From Actinomycetota bacterium (GTDB lineage: Bacteria; Actinomycetota; Aquicultoria; Subteraquimicrobiales; UBA9087): a stretch of DNA of 38,540 nt. A program made the translations under genes and the position numbers. The notes below the pieces were generated by a model. It saw only the letters and a list, made by a program, of their open reading frames with translations. It was not told where the DNA came from and did no database searches. Positions 16,070-25,823 of this stretch are shown here, in pieces. How positions within the stretch are numbered: position 1 is the stretch's first letter; every line of letters starts with the position of its first letter. Location of the stretch: positions 1 to 38,540 of the forward strand of contig JASEEZ010000018.1 of assembly GCA_030019215.1 (NCBI GenBank), read 5' to 3'.

Positions 16070-18925
16070 ATGTTAGATGACAGGATAGTCATTCGGGGGG
16101 CCCGGGAGCACAATCTCAAGAACATCAATCTCGAGCTTCCTAGGGACAAATTGATTGTGATGACAGGAATATCCGGTTCGGGTAAGTCTTCCCTGGCCAT
16201 TGATACCATCTATGCTGAGGGTCAAAGGAGGTATGTTGAATCTCTGTCCGCTTATGCCCGGCAGTTTCTGGGACAGATGGGAAAACCCGACGTCGATCAC
16301 ATTGAGGGGCTTTCGCCCGCCGTCTGCATCGATCAGAAATCCACCACCAAGAATCCCCGCTCGACCGTGGGAACCACAACGGAGATCTACGACTACCTCC
16401 GCCTGCTTTACGCAAGGATCGGCATCCCTCACTGTCCCAACTGCGGGAGGGAGATAACCCAGCAATCCTCTCAGCGGGTAATAGATCAAGTTCTTAAGTT
16501 GCCCATGGGGACCAGGTTCCAGATTCTGGCGCCTGTGGTGAGGGGAAGGAAAGGCGAGTATCGTGAGCTCTTTGAAAGGTTGAGAAAAGATGGGTACGTC
16601 CGCGTTCAGGTGAATGGGAAGGTTTATGGTTTGGATGAGGAGATCAAGCTGGATAGGGATGTTAGGCACAACATTGATGTAGTGGTCGATAGATTGGTAA
16701 TGAAAGAGGGGGTCGAACGTCGCCTGGCCGATTCCATCGAGATCGCCCTGGATCTCGGGGAAGGGATTGTGGCCGTTGAGGTCATAGGTGGTGAGCGCAT
16801 TAACTTCAGCACTCATTTTGCCTGCATCGACTGTGGGGTAAGTTTTGAGGAGCTCTCCCCCCGGATGTTTTCCTTTAATAGTCCCTATGGAGCCTGTCCC
16901 ACTTGTGGTGGCTTGGGCAGCAAGATGGAGCCCGATCCCGATCTCGTCGTCCCCAATCTGGATCTCACCTTGCGTGAGGGGGCTATAGCTCCTTTCTATC
17001 ACACGCGGGTTAATTTTTATCACCGGATGATCCAGGCTGTGTCCGAACAGTTTGGAATCGATATGGGCACTCCCTTCAGGGATCTGGAGGATTGGCAGCA
17101 GAATGTTCTTCTCTACGGAACGGGGGATGAGAGAGTATACATTCGTTACAGGAGCTTGACTGGTCGAATGCGAGCTTATTACACGACCTTTGAGGGGGTG
17201 ATTCCCAACCTCGCCCGGCGGTATAGGGAGACGGAGTCGGACTATGCTAGGGAGAAAATTGAGCAGTACATGCGTGTGAGACCCTGTCCCGCCTGTGGCG
17301 GATCGCGCTTGAAACCCCAGAGCCTGGCTGTAACGTTGGGTGGTCTCAACATTTATGAGTTCTGTCAGATGTCGGCGAAGAGAGCCCGTCAGTTTTTGGA
17401 CGAGCTCAAACTCGATGGGAGACAGATGCTCATTGGTCGCCGCATTTTGAGGGAGATAAAGGAACGCCTGAGATTTTTGGTTGATGTTGGCCTGGACTAT
17501 CTCACCCTGGAAAGAGCGGCGGCTACCCTCGCCGGAGGGGAGGCTCAAAGGATAAGGTTGGCCACTCAGATTGGTTCGGGGCTGGTCGGTGTCCTTTATA
17601 TTCTGGACGAGCCGAGCATCGGTCTTCACCAGAGGGATAATAGGCGTCTCCTCGATACCCTCAGGCGCTTGAGGAATATGGGCAACACTCTCATCGTGGT
17701 CGAGCATGATGAGGCGACCATAAGAAGTGCTGATTTCATTGTGGACATCGGTCCGGGGGCGGGGGAGCACGGTGGAGAGATCGTGGTCACGGGCACGCTC
17801 GGTGATATTATCGACCACCCGCGTTCGGTGACGGGTAGGTATCTCAGCGGTGAGAGAAGGATAGAAGTCCCTGAATCTCGCCGCCGCTCACGGGGGGAGT
17901 ATCTGATTGTGAGGGGAGCTAGGGAGCACAATCTCAAGAATATCGATGTTCCCATTCCTCTCGGGCTCTTCATCTGTGTGACTGGGGTCTCTGGTTCCGG
18001 GAAGAGTTCCTTAGTGGCTGACATTCTTTACAGGGCCCTGGCCTCGAAGCTTTATAAGTCGAGGGAATACCCGGGTGATCACGATGCAATAGAGGGACTG
18101 GAATACATCGATAAGGTCATAAATATCGATCAATCCCCCATCGGCAGGACCCCCAGGTCGAATCCGGCCACTTATGCGAAGGTCTTTGATGACATTCGAG
18201 CGGTCTTTGCCCAGGTCCCCGAGGCTCGCGTGCGGGGTTATAAAGCCGGTCGCTTCAGCTTCAATGTTAGTGGTGGAAGGTGCGATGCCTGTCGGGGTGA
18301 CGGGACCATAAAGATAGAGATGCACTTCCTTCCCGACATCTATATCCCCTGTGAGGTTTGCAAAGGCAAGCGTTACAATCGGGAGACGCTCGAGATAAAA
18401 TTCAAGGGCAAATCCATAGCTGATGTGCTTGATATGTCAGTTGAAGAGGCCCTGCGGTTTTTTGAGAACATACCCAAAATAAGGAGACGTCTTCAGACGC
18501 TCTACGACGTTGGTCTGGGCTACATCAAACTCGGCCAGCCGGCCCCCACCCTCTCTGGTGGCGAGGCTCAGAGAGTGAAGCTGGCCGCCGAGTTATCCAA
18601 GAGGGCCACCGGCAGGACATTCTATATACTTGATGAACCCACGACCGGTTTGCACTTCGCTGACATCGAGAAGCTGCTCAACGTTCTGAATCGTCTGGTG
18701 GGCCAGGGTAACACCGTGCTCGTCATCGAGCATAATCTGGATGTAATCAAGACAGCCGACCATATCATCGATTTGGGACCGGAGGGTGGAGAGGAGGGGG
18801 GCTACATTGTGGTTACCGGTGCCCCCGAAGAGGTGGCGGATGACCCGGCCTCTTACACTGGTCAGTTTCTGAAACGAGTTTTGGCCCCTCAAGTCGCGAA
18901 AGTGGCTGGAGTCGAAGGAGGTTAA
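16070..18925 (+). CDS. uvrA: UvrABC excinuclease subunit A
   Basis: Damage-sensing ATPase of nucleotide excision repair. The 951-aa product has two ABC ATPase halves. The first has Walker [10 protein letters not shown] at about 33-41, zinc cysteines C122/C125, more zinc cysteines at about 252/255 and 275/278, signature LAGGEAQR and Walker [13 protein letters not shown]. The second has GVSGSGKSS, a CDACRGDG...[10 protein letters not shown] zinc module, signature LSGGEAQR and [15 protein letters not shown] 16070 follows GGTGAGG. The downstream membrane-protein gene starts at the base after the stop, so uvrA, that gene and uvrC are translationally linked. Confidence 0.98.
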   Translation: MLDDRIVIRGAREHNLKNINLELPRDKLIVMTGISGSGKSSLAIDTIYAEGQRRYVESLSAYARQFLGQMGKPDVDHIEGLSPAVCIDQKSTTKNPRSTVGTTTEIYDYLRLLYARIGIPHCPNCGREITQQSSQRVIDQVLKLPMGTRFQILAPVVRGRKGEYRELFERLRKDGYVRVQVNGKVYGLDEEIKLDRDVRHNIDVVVDRLVMKEGVERRLADSIEIALDLGEGIVAVEVIGGERINFSTHFACIDCGVSFEELSPRMFSFNSPYGACPTCGGLGSKMEPDPDLVVPNLDLTLREGAIAPFYHTRVNFYHRMIQAVSEQFGIDMGTPFRDLEDWQQNVLLYGTGDERVYIRYRSLTGRMRAYYTTFEGVIPNLARRYRETESDYAREKIEQYMRVRPCPACGGSRLKPQSLAVTLGGLNIYEFCQMSAKRARQFLDELKLDGRQMLIGRRILREIKERLRFLVDVGLDYLTLERAAATLAGGEAQRIRLATQIGSGLVGVLYILDEPSIGLHQRDNRRLLDTLRRLRNMGNTLIVVEHDEATIRSADFIVDIGPGAGEHGGEIVVTGTLGDIIDHPRSVTGRYLSGERRIEVPESRRRSRGEYLIVRGAREHNLKNIDVPIPLGLFICVTGVSGSGKSSLVADILYRALASKLYKSREYPGDHDAIEGLEYIDKVINIDQSPIGRTPRSNPATYAKVFDDIRAVFAQVPEARVRGYKAGRFSFNVSGGRCDACRGDGTIKIEMHFLPDIYIPCEVCKGKRYNRETLEIKFKGKSIADVLDMSVEEALRFFENIPKIRRRLQTLYDVGLGYIKLGQPAPTLSGGEAQRVKLAAELSKRATGRTFYILDEPTTGLHFADIEKLLNVLNRLVGQGNTVLVIEHNLDVIKTADHIIDLGPEGGEEGGYIVVTGAPEEVADDPASYTGQFLKRVLAPQVAKVAGVEGG

Positions 18926-19282
18926 ATGCTCTTGCTTTCACCGAACGTACTTTTTCTGTTGGGGGTGCTCGTCCTCGCTGTGGTCTGTGCCCTCTCTTAC
19001 TACTTTGGTTTGTGGTTCAGACGGTGTATTGTGAGTAGATTGCCTGAAGGGGGATTCAAGAGCTTGTTCAGTCGAGATGGTCTTCTTTTTCGCCGTTATG
19101 CCAACGTGGGGCAACTGTTTTTGGATATTTTTCTTTTTTGGCTTGTTATGGGATTAATCGGCTACTCGATCGTTGTGCCCAGGGGGAGCTCCCTTCTCTT
19201 TCTTGGAATATGGATAGCCTTCTTTCCCATGCTATTTCTGGTTCAATATTTTTCCACCATTAAGGGTCGGGAAGAAAAATGA
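18926..19282 (+). CDS. Uncharacterised small membrane protein between uvrA and uvrC
   Basis: Not recognised. A 118-aa product with three likely membrane segments at about 7-28, 64-84 and 88-108, a basic cytoplasmic-looking stretch between the first two (FRRC, RLPEGGFKSLFSRDGLLFRRYA), and a charged end. The ATG starts at the base after the uvrA stop; the GGAGG inside the uvrA end serves as ribosome site. Its last codons overlap the uvrC start in an ATGA. This tight packing shows that it is translated with the repair genes. Function unknown; a membrane tether or an unrelated passenger are both possible. Confidence 0.75.
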   Translation: MLLLSPNVLFLLGVLVLAVVCALSYYFGLWFRRCIVSRLPEGGFKSLFSRDGLLFRRYANVGQLFLDIFLFWLVMGLIGYSIVVPRGSSLLFLGIWIAFFPMLFLVQYFSTIKGREEK

Positions 19283-21153
19283 CGGTGACCAAGAAGGCGA
19301 TCGCCGAACAGCTCAAGATGGTGCCGGATAGACCCGGGGCTTACATTTTCAAAGATGAGCGGGGCAACGTTCTTTACGTTGGGAAGGCCCGTTCTCTTAA
19401 GAAGAGGATCCGCTCTTATTTTCGGGCCCCTACGACGGTGGGGCTTTCCCCCAAAATACGCGCCATGGTCGAGAGGATCGCCGATTTCGATTTCTATGTC
19501 ACCGATAGCGAGGTAGAAGCCCTCATCCTGGAGTGTAATTTGATCAAGAAACACTGCCCCGATTTTAATGTGGATCTGAGAGACGATAAAAGTTACCCCT
19601 CTCTGGCGATAGTTTTGGAGGAAGAGTTTCCCAGAGTGCTGGTCACTCGAAAGTTGAACATCAAGGGGGCTCGCTATTTTGGTCCCTACACGAAGGCCCA
19701 CGCCGTAAGGGAGACCCTCGATACCTTGAGGCGGGTCTTTCCCCTCCGCACCTGCTCCGATTCGAAGATGGCACGGGCGAGAGCGAGTGGCTCACCCTGC
19801 CTGGACTATCATATAAAGAGATGCCTCGGTCCATGCGTTGGTAAGGTCTCACCCCAGGAGTACCGAGAGATGATCGAGCAAGTCTGTCTTTTTCTAGAGG
19901 GAAAGCAAGAGAAGATAGTAGAAAAGCTCGAGGAGGAGATGAGGGAGGCCGTCGAGAAGCTTGAATTCGAGAAGGCCGCCCGTTTGAGGAACAGGATCCA
20001 GGCCGCTCGCCATGTCTTGGAGAGGCAGAAGATGATGCTTCCCTCTTTGGAGGATCTGGATGTGATTGCTCTGGTGCTCGGAGAGGAGATGGCCTGCGTG
20101 GAGGTATTTTTTGTTCGGGGAGGAAAGATGCTCGGTAGCGAGAGCTTCATCCTGGAGAGGAAAGGGGCGGATGAGGACGAGTTACTTTCCTCCTTTGTTA
20201 AGCAGTTTTACCTCAGGGTGACTCTGATTCCGCACCTGATTCTTTCGGAGAGGGAGATAGGGGATAGGAAACTCATCGAGAGTTGGCTTAGTCAAAGGCG
20301 AGGTAAAAGGGTTGAGATCAGGGTTCCCAGGAGGGGAGAGAAGAGGAGGTTGGTCGAGTTGGCCCGGGAGAACGCCCGCCACACCTTTGAACTGCTCAAG
20401 GTGAAGAGGCGGGTTGAACGCGAGAGGGCCTCGAAGGCCCTGGCTGAGCTGAAGGAGGAGATCGGCCTTCCCTCGCTGCCCTACAGGATAGAGTGTTTTG
20501 ATGTCTCCACCATCAGAGGCGCGGAGTCGGTTGGTTCGATGATAGTCTTCGAGAATGGCAAACCCAAGAGCGAGGACTACCGGCGGTTCAGGATAAAGTG
20601 GGTGAGGGGACAGGATGATTTTGCGATGATGGGAGAGGTTTTGAAGAGAAGGTTTGCCCGATTTTTAGAGGAGCGGGGTCAGCCCGGGAGCAAATTCGGC
20701 CTGCAGCCAGACCTCGTGATCGTCGATGGGGGCAAGCCCCAGCTCTCTGCGGCCATTGGCGCTCTAAGTGAGCTCAAGATCGAGAGCATTCCCCTGGCTG
20801 CCTTGGCCAAGGGGGAGGAGAAGATTTATCTTCCGGACATTTCCGAGCCACTGACTTTGCCCGCTTTTTCTCACGCCCTGAACCTGGTCCGAAGGATCAG
20901 GGACGAGGCCCATCGCTTTGCCATCGCCTATCACCGTGGTCTGAGGGAGAAAAAGATGGTGAAATCCGTCCTCGATGATATACCGGGGGTGGGGGAGAGA
21001 CGCAAGAAGCTGTTGATGGATTACTTTGGCGCGGTCGATAATCTAACCAGGGCTTCTCTGGAGGAGCTGGAGGCGGTGCCGGGACTTCCTTCCACGCTCG
21101 CCCAGCGAATCTTTGAGTATTTTCGGGGAGAGAGGAAGCGAGTTGTCTTATAG
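19279..21153 (+). CDS. uvrC: UvrABC excinuclease subunit C
   Basis: Makes both incisions around the damaged base. The product is 624 aa. The N-terminal GIY-YIG nuclease domain (PGAYIFKDERGNVLYVGKA at about 18-36) cuts on the 3' side, the UVR domain at about 205-240 (EFEKAARLRNRI) contacts UvrB, the RNase H-like domain beginning at ECFDVSTIRG (about 412) cuts on the 5' side, and a helix-hairpin-helix pair (IPGVGERRKKLL) ends the chain. The start overlaps the upstream small gene by four bases, and the end overlaps the following alkyltransferase. Confidence 0.97.
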   Translation: MTVTKKAIAEQLKMVPDRPGAYIFKDERGNVLYVGKARSLKKRIRSYFRAPTTVGLSPKIRAMVERIADFDFYVTDSEVEALILECNLIKKHCPDFNVDLRDDKSYPSLAIVLEEEFPRVLVTRKLNIKGARYFGPYTKAHAVRETLDTLRRVFPLRTCSDSKMARARASGSPCLDYHIKRCLGPCVGKVSPQEYREMIEQVCLFLEGKQEKIVEKLEEEMREAVEKLEFEKAARLRNRIQAARHVLERQKMMLPSLEDLDVIALVLGEEMACVEVFFVRGGKMLGSESFILERKGADEDELLSSFVKQFYLRVTLIPHLILSEREIGDRKLIESWLSQRRGKRVEIRVPRRGEKRRLVELARENARHTFELLKVKRRVERERASKALAELKEEIGLPSLPYRIECFDVSTIRGAESVGSMIVFENGKPKSEDYRRFRIKWVRGQDDFAMMGEVLKRRFARFLEERGQPGSKFGLQPDLVIVDGGKPQLSAAIGALSELKIESIPLAALAKGEEKIYLPDISEPLTLPAFSHALNLVRRIRDEAHRFAIAYHRGLREKKMVKSVLDDIPGVGERRKKLLMDYFGAVDNLTRASLEELEAVPGLPSTLAQRIFEYFRGERKRVVL

Positions 21154-21697
21154 ATTTGGTTACTACGAAACCTCTTATGGGATAGGTGCCTTTGTCTTCA
21201 CTGAACGGGGCCTTGCGGGGCTTGTCCTTCCTCGGGATGATTGTGGAGAGTGTAAGGCCTTTGTTCTCGGAAAGTTTCCTGGGGCTCATTATGATGAAGA
21301 TTTAAATCGCTTCGGGGACCTATTGAGTCTTTATTTTGAAGGGAAACCAGTTGGATTCGGCGAATCATTAGATTTGTCGGATTTTTCTCTCTTCGAGAGG
21401 AAGGTATACCTGGCTACTCGAACCATCCCCTATGGTGAGACCAGAAGCTATGGATGGTTGGCCAAAGCGATTGGCAGACCAAGAGCCTGTCGGGCAGTTG
21501 GAAGTGCTCTGGGCAGAAATCCCATTCCAGTAGTCATTCCCTGCCATAGGGTGATTAGAGGAGATGGATCACTGGGAGGATTTAGCGCCAGATCGCTCTG
21601 GAAAGAGAGGCTTCTCGCTTTGGAGGGAGTCGAGTGCGGAGGGTTCAGTTTGATCTCCTCTAGCGGTTGTGACTCGATGTCGGGAGTGGTAAAGTGA
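21143..21697 (+). CDS. ogt: Methylated-DNA--protein-cysteine methyltransferase
   Basis: Suicide repair of O6-alkylguanine by transfer to its own cysteine. The active-site IPCHRVI has Cys at about residue 134 of a 184-aa product, followed by GDGSLGGFS. The helix-turn-helix stretch YGETRSYGWLAKAIGRPRACRAVGSALGRNP precedes it. The likely start is TTG 21143, eleven bases inside the end of uvrC with AGAGGAAG upstream; a TTG at 21113 is an alternative. The stop overlaps the next gene by GTGA. The C-terminal 20 residues are unlike the family and look dispensable. Confidence 0.92.
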   Translation: MSYRFGYYETSYGIGAFVFTERGLAGLVLPRDDCGECKAFVLGKFPGAHYDEDLNRFGDLLSLYFEGKPVGFGESLDLSDFSLFERKVYLATRTIPYGETRSYGWLAKAIGRPRACRAVGSALGRNPIPVVIPCHRVIRGDGSLGGFSARSLWKERLLALEGVECGGFSLISSSGCDSMSGVVK

Positions 21698-22041
21698 AAT
21701 TTTTGCTGCGATTGTTGATTTGTGCACTGGTGATCTTCCTTATAGCCTACTGGTTTCCCGGTTTGATCGTGGTCGATAACTTCGTCACAGCTCTTATAGC
21801 CGCTCTTGTATTGGCGGTGGTGAATGCCTCCATTCGACCAGTTGTTTTGGTACTGACCATTCCCGCCAATGTTCTCACATTGGGTTTGTTCACCTTCATC
21901 GTTAATGCTTTGATGCTATGGTTGGTATCGGTGATCGTTCCCGGATTCAAGATCGCCGGTTTTATAGCAGCTCTGGTTGCCTCCCTTCTCATAAGTGTAG
22001 TTAGTACTTTTCTTTCCTCCCTGATCATTGGGAGAGGATGA
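21694..22041 (+). CDS. Small four-helix membrane protein, phage-holin-like family (PF04020 type)
   Basis: A 115-aa hydrophobic protein with four membrane segments. The pattern IRPVVLVLTIPANVLTLGLFTFIVNALMLWL is the hallmark of the widespread family annotated as four-TMS mycobacterial phage holin, whose cellular role is unknown. It is not evidence of a prophage, since no phage gene lies near. GTG start in a GTGA overlap with ogt, and the stop overlaps the rapZ start. Confidence 0.85.
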   Translation: MKFLLRLLICALVIFLIAYWFPGLIVVDNFVTALIAALVLAVVNASIRPVVLVLTIPANVLTLGLFTFIVNALMLWLVSVIVPGFKIAGFIAALVASLLISVVSTFLSSLIIGRG

Positions 22042-22985
22042 GGAGCTGGTTGAAGGGGAGAATGTGCTCACGGTGCCCTGCCAACGGCGGGGTAAAAGGG
22101 GGTTGGATTGAAAAATTGGAGTTCACTATCATAACTGGTCTCTCCGGGGCCGGGAAGACGGAAGCCGTCAGGTGTTTTGAGGATATGGGATATTTCTGCA
22201 TAGATAATCTGCCCTCCACGTTCATTCCCAAGCTTGCTGAGTTGTGCTCTTTGCCGGGTAGCAGGATAGGAAAGGTTGCTTTGGTGTGCGATGTCAGAGG
22301 GGGGGAGTTCTTCGATGCTCTTTTCGAGGCCTTGAGGGAGCTGAAGAGTAGAGACATCGGTTACCAGATCTTGTTTTTGGAGGCGTCCGATGAAGAGTTG
22401 GTTAAGCGTTTTAAGGAGACCCGCCGCCGACACCCTCTAGCCGAGGGAGGGGAGCTCATAGGGGGTATTCATAAAGAACGTCAGCTTTTAGAAAGCTTTA
22501 GGGGTCGGGCGGATATGATCATCGATACGACCAATCTTGAAGCTTATGAATTGCGGGATAAAATTCGCTCTTCTTTTCTGGGAAGACAAAAGAGGAAGGC
22601 CATCTTGACCACGGTGATCTCCTTTGGCTACAAATATGGTGTGCCTCTGGATGCGGATTTAGTAATGGACGTCCGCTTTTTACCGAATCCTCACTACATC
22701 GAGGAGCTACGCGCTTATAGTGGCGAGGACGAGAGAGTACGGGATTTTGTTTTGAAGAGGAAAGAGACTCAAGCTTTTCTGAGGAAATTTCGTGATCTCC
22801 TTGCTTTTCTTCTCCCTTATTATATCTCCGAGGGAAAGACCCATTTGACCATCGCCCTTGGTTGCACCGGGGGAACGCACAGGTCGGTCGTTTTGGCTAA
22901 TGAGATAGAGAAATTTTTAGGGGAGAAAGGTTACAACGTCGTCGTCAGGCATCGGGATGTTAAGAGAAGTGTTTTGCCGGCTTGA
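22038..22985 (+). CDS. rapZ: RapZ/YvcJ-type nucleotide-binding protein
   Basis: P-loop protein of the RapZ family: in Escherichia coli it governs the small RNA controlling glucosamine synthesis, and in Gram-positives the homologue sits with whiA. Walker A GLSGAGKT, then CIDNLPSTFIPKL, a DTTNLEAYELR segment and the conserved C-terminal GCTGGTHRSVVLANEI. Three starts compete: ATG 22038 (ATGA overlap, GGGAGAGG upstream; 315 aa), ATG 22062 (AAGGGGAG upstream) and TTG 22116 (289 aa, the usual family length). The stretch between holds a copy of the GCC/GGC palindrome found in the tRNA cluster, so the N-terminal extension may be an insertion. YvcK is missing downstream. Confidence 0.9.
   Translation: MRSWLKGRMCSRCPANGGVKGGWIEKLEFTIITGLSGAGKTEAVRCFEDMGYFCIDNLPSTFIPKLAELCSLPGSRIGKVALVCDVRGGEFFDALFEALRELKSRDIGYQILFLEASDEELVKRFKETRRRHPLAEGGELIGGIHKERQLLESFRGRADMIIDTTNLEAYELRDKIRSSFLGRQKRKAILTTVISFGYKYGVPLDADLVMDVRFLPNPHYIEELRAYSGEDERVRDFVLKRKETQAFLRKFRDLLAFLLPYYISEGKTHLTIALGCTGGTHRSVVLANEIEKFLGEKGYNVVVRHRDVKRSVLPA
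22076..22092. repeat. GC palindrome within the 5' extension of rapZ
   Basis: CCCTGCC-AAC-GGCGGGG, one T-G wobble. Same family as the hairpins at 36655-36671, 37216-37232 and others. Confidence 0.55.
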
Positions 22986-22999
22986 GAGGAGATATCGTA

Positions 23000-23944
23000 A
23001 TGCCATCTTTTTCAACTTCCGTTAAAAACGAGCTGGCTAGGGTCCAGCCCGGGAAGAAGTGTTGTCAATTGGCGGAGCTTTCGGCCATAGTGAGGATGGA
23101 CGGTGTCTTTCATATTCAGGGCAAGGGGTCCTATGCTCTTCATACGCTGACGGAGAATGCGGCTGTGGCCAGGAGGGTGCTCAAGCTCACCTCCGACTTG
23201 TTTCAAATCGAAACTCAAGTCGAGGTCGAACGCTCTCCATTGCAAAAGGCGAACAACTACATCGTTTTTATTCCCAATCAACCTTCCCTCGGGCAATTCC
23301 TCAATGAACTGGGTGTTCTAGATGATGCTATGAATATAAGGTATGATGTTCCCCCCAGGTTGGTGAGGAAGGCTTGCTGTGCCCTGGCCTATCTTAGGGG
23401 GGCTTTTTTGGGGGGCGGGTTTGTTGGAGATCCCAGAAAGGAATACCAGCTGGAGTTGACGACGAATAACGCCCAGTTGGCCTTCGATTTACGCGAATTA
23501 ATGAAGCGGTTTAACTTGACCGCTCAACTTGTCCCTCGCCGGGGAAGTTACGTGGTCTACCTCAGGGAGGGTGAACAGATCGTGCGATTTTTGGCCCTGG
23601 TGGGAGCCTATTCCTCACTTCTTAAGCTGGAGGATGTCAGAGTTTTAAAGGAACTGAGGAACCGTGTCAATCGCCTGGTCAATTGCGATACGGCCAATCT
23701 TGGCAAGACGGTTGAGGCGGCCCTTTCACAATTACGCGACATAACTTTGATGGAGGAGGAAGTGGGTCTAGGCCGGCTACCACAGGCTCTGCAGGAAATC
23801 GCGGAGATGCGACTTCAGGCCCCTTATGCTAATTTAAGGGATCTGGGAGAGATGCGCGATCCCCCGCTGAGCAAATCGGCCGTTAACCACCGAATGAGGC
23901 GTCTCAGTCGATTGGCTGATAACCTTAGGAGAAAAGTGGGGTAG
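23000..23944 (+). CDS. whiA: WhiA, LAGLIDADG-related DNA-binding regulator
   Basis: Transcription or chromosome-linked regulator found across Gram-positive bacteria; in Streptomyces it is needed for sporulation division. The 314-aa product has the N-terminal domain beginning FSTSVKNELARV, a degenerate homing-endonuclease core (AYLRGAFLGGGFVGDP near residue 125) and a C-terminal helix-turn-helix (YANLRDLGEMRDPPLSKSAVNHRMRRL). ATG 23000 follows GAGAGGAGAT, 15 bp behind rapZ. In most Gram-positives yvcK lies between rapZ and whiA; it is absent here. A long heptad array begins 36 bp after the stop. Confidence 0.95.
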   Translation: MPSFSTSVKNELARVQPGKKCCQLAELSAIVRMDGVFHIQGKGSYALHTLTENAAVARRVLKLTSDLFQIETQVEVERSPLQKANNYIVFIPNQPSLGQFLNELGVLDDAMNIRYDVPPRLVRKACCALAYLRGAFLGGGFVGDPRKEYQLELTTNNAQLAFDLRELMKRFNLTAQLVPRRGSYVVYLREGEQIVRFLALVGAYSSLLKLEDVRVLKELRNRVNRLVNCDTANLGKTVEAALSQLRDITLMEEEVGLGRLPQALQEIAEMRLQAPYANLRDLGEMRDPPLSKSAVNHRMRRLSRLADNLRRKVG

Positions 23945-23980
23945 AAGCGTCAGTTGCCAGGCACCAGGGATGAAAAACAG

Positions 23981-24134
23981 TCAAGGGTCAAGGGACGAAG
24001 GGCGAAGGACGAAGGGCGAAGGACGAAGGACGAAGGGCGAAGGACGAAGGGCGAAGGACGAAGGGCGAAGAACCAGGTACCAGAGACCAGGGGCCAGAGG
24101 CCAGAGACGAAGGGCGAAAGACGAGGGGCGAGGT
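23981..24134 (+). repeat. Heptanucleotide array behind whiA (22 units)
   Basis: Twenty-two consecutive 7-nt units without phase slip, consensus RCSARRG (ACGAAGG, GCGAAGG, ACCAGAG, GCCAGAG and variants), preceded by two TCAAGGG units that are counted in. Purine-rich on the whiA sense strand. Frames reading through it give only Arg/Lys/Glu/Gly repeats. Confidence 0.85.
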
Positions 24135-24337
24135 GTACAGGTTAAGAGCTTATCGGACAGTTAAGTAGGTAGCGGTTGACAAGACGGCAAGAATGAAGGA
24201 TGAAAAATGAAAATGAAGAGCGTCTTTAAATCCTTAAATCATTTTCCATTTTTAGTTTTTAATTCTGATTCTTCTCCAAAAATAGTGAGTAGAACAACTA
24301 AAGCGAGATGAAGTGCAAAGAGAACTTTGGGGTTCAA

Positions 24338-24376
24338 GGACGTAAAGTCCCGTGGGGACAACGTCCCTATACGGGA
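24338..24376. repeat. Nested hairpin cluster
   Basis: GGAC-GTAAA-GTCC (24338-24350) overlaps TCCCGT (24348-24353) pairing with ACGGGA (24371-24376), which encloses GGGAC-AAC-GTCCC-type arms (24355-24367). No T-run follows, so it is not a typical terminator. Confidence 0.55.
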
Positions 24377-24431
24377 TTCCAGGAATCAAGGGTCAAGTGA
24401 AAATCCTAGAAAATAAAACACTAGAACCCTA

Positions 24432-24477
24432 GAATCCTTGACCCCTCGAATCCTTGACCCCTCGAATCCTTGAACCC
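24432..24477. repeat. 16-nt direct tandem repeat, 2.9 copies
   Basis: Unit GAATCCTTGACCCCTC at 24432-24447 and 24448-24463, exact, then a partial third copy GAATCCTTGAACCC. Also related by sequence to the TCAAGGG words upstream (complementary). Confidence 0.8.
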
Positions 24478-24531
24478 TTTCCTAATAACGAATTACCAAT
24501 AACGAGTAACGAATTCCGAATAACGAAAGAT

Positions 24532-25606
<1,075 letters not shown>

Positions 25607-25648
25607 CAAATGGCTTATGGCAGATGGCAGATGGCAGATGGCAGATAG
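25607..25648 (+). repeat. Heptanucleotide array starting at the gap stop codon (6 units)
   Basis: CAAATGG, CTTATGG, CAGATGG three times, CAGATAG; same YWGATRG family and same sense orientation as behind glnA and coaE. The first unit begins at the base after the TAG stop. Confidence 0.85.
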
Positions 25649-25665
25649 TTAAGGCTATTAGCTAT

Positions 25666-25790
25666 CGAGCGAACGCAGTGAGCGAGCTATATGCTATCGA
25701 GTGAGCAAAGCGAACGAGCTATATGCTATCGAGGCCGCAAGGCCGAGCCATCGGCTATTGAGCGAACGAAGTGAGCGAGCCATCGGCTAC
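25666..25790 (+). repeat. Chain of hairpin modules, locus B (3' of gap)
   Basis: Four modules of 32, 32, 29 and 32 nt (25666-25697, 25698-25729, 25730-25758, 25759-25790). Module 1 can fold as CGAGCGAAC-GCA-GTGAGCGAG, module 2 as CGAGTGAGC-AAA-GCGAACGAG, module 3 as CGAGGCC-GCAA-GGCCGAG, module 4 as TGAGCGAAC-GAA-GTGAGCGAG. In each, Watson-Crick pairs alternate with GA facing GA. Linkers are AGC-TATAT-GCT or AGCC-ATC-GGCT. M1 and M2 match locus A at 30 and 29 of 32 positions. Confidence 0.75.
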
Positions 25791-25823
25791 ATTGCTACAT
25801 TACTACACTAACTACAACTGGGG

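Noticed and set aside
16073-17818. Long (581-codon) frame antisense to uvrA
   Set aside because: The sense protein is unmistakable UvrA; long antisense frames are common opposite such codon usage. The same applies to 24752-25609 (opposite gap), 30789-31511 (oppA) and 32948-33691 (oppC).
21694-22041. Holin-like gene as sign of a prophage
   Set aside because: The four-helix family is widespread in chromosomes, and no other phage gene is present.
23954-24164. Two overlapping Arg/Lys/Glu-rich frames behind whiA
   Set aside because: They only translate the heptad array; both frames give similar text and neither has a ribosome site.
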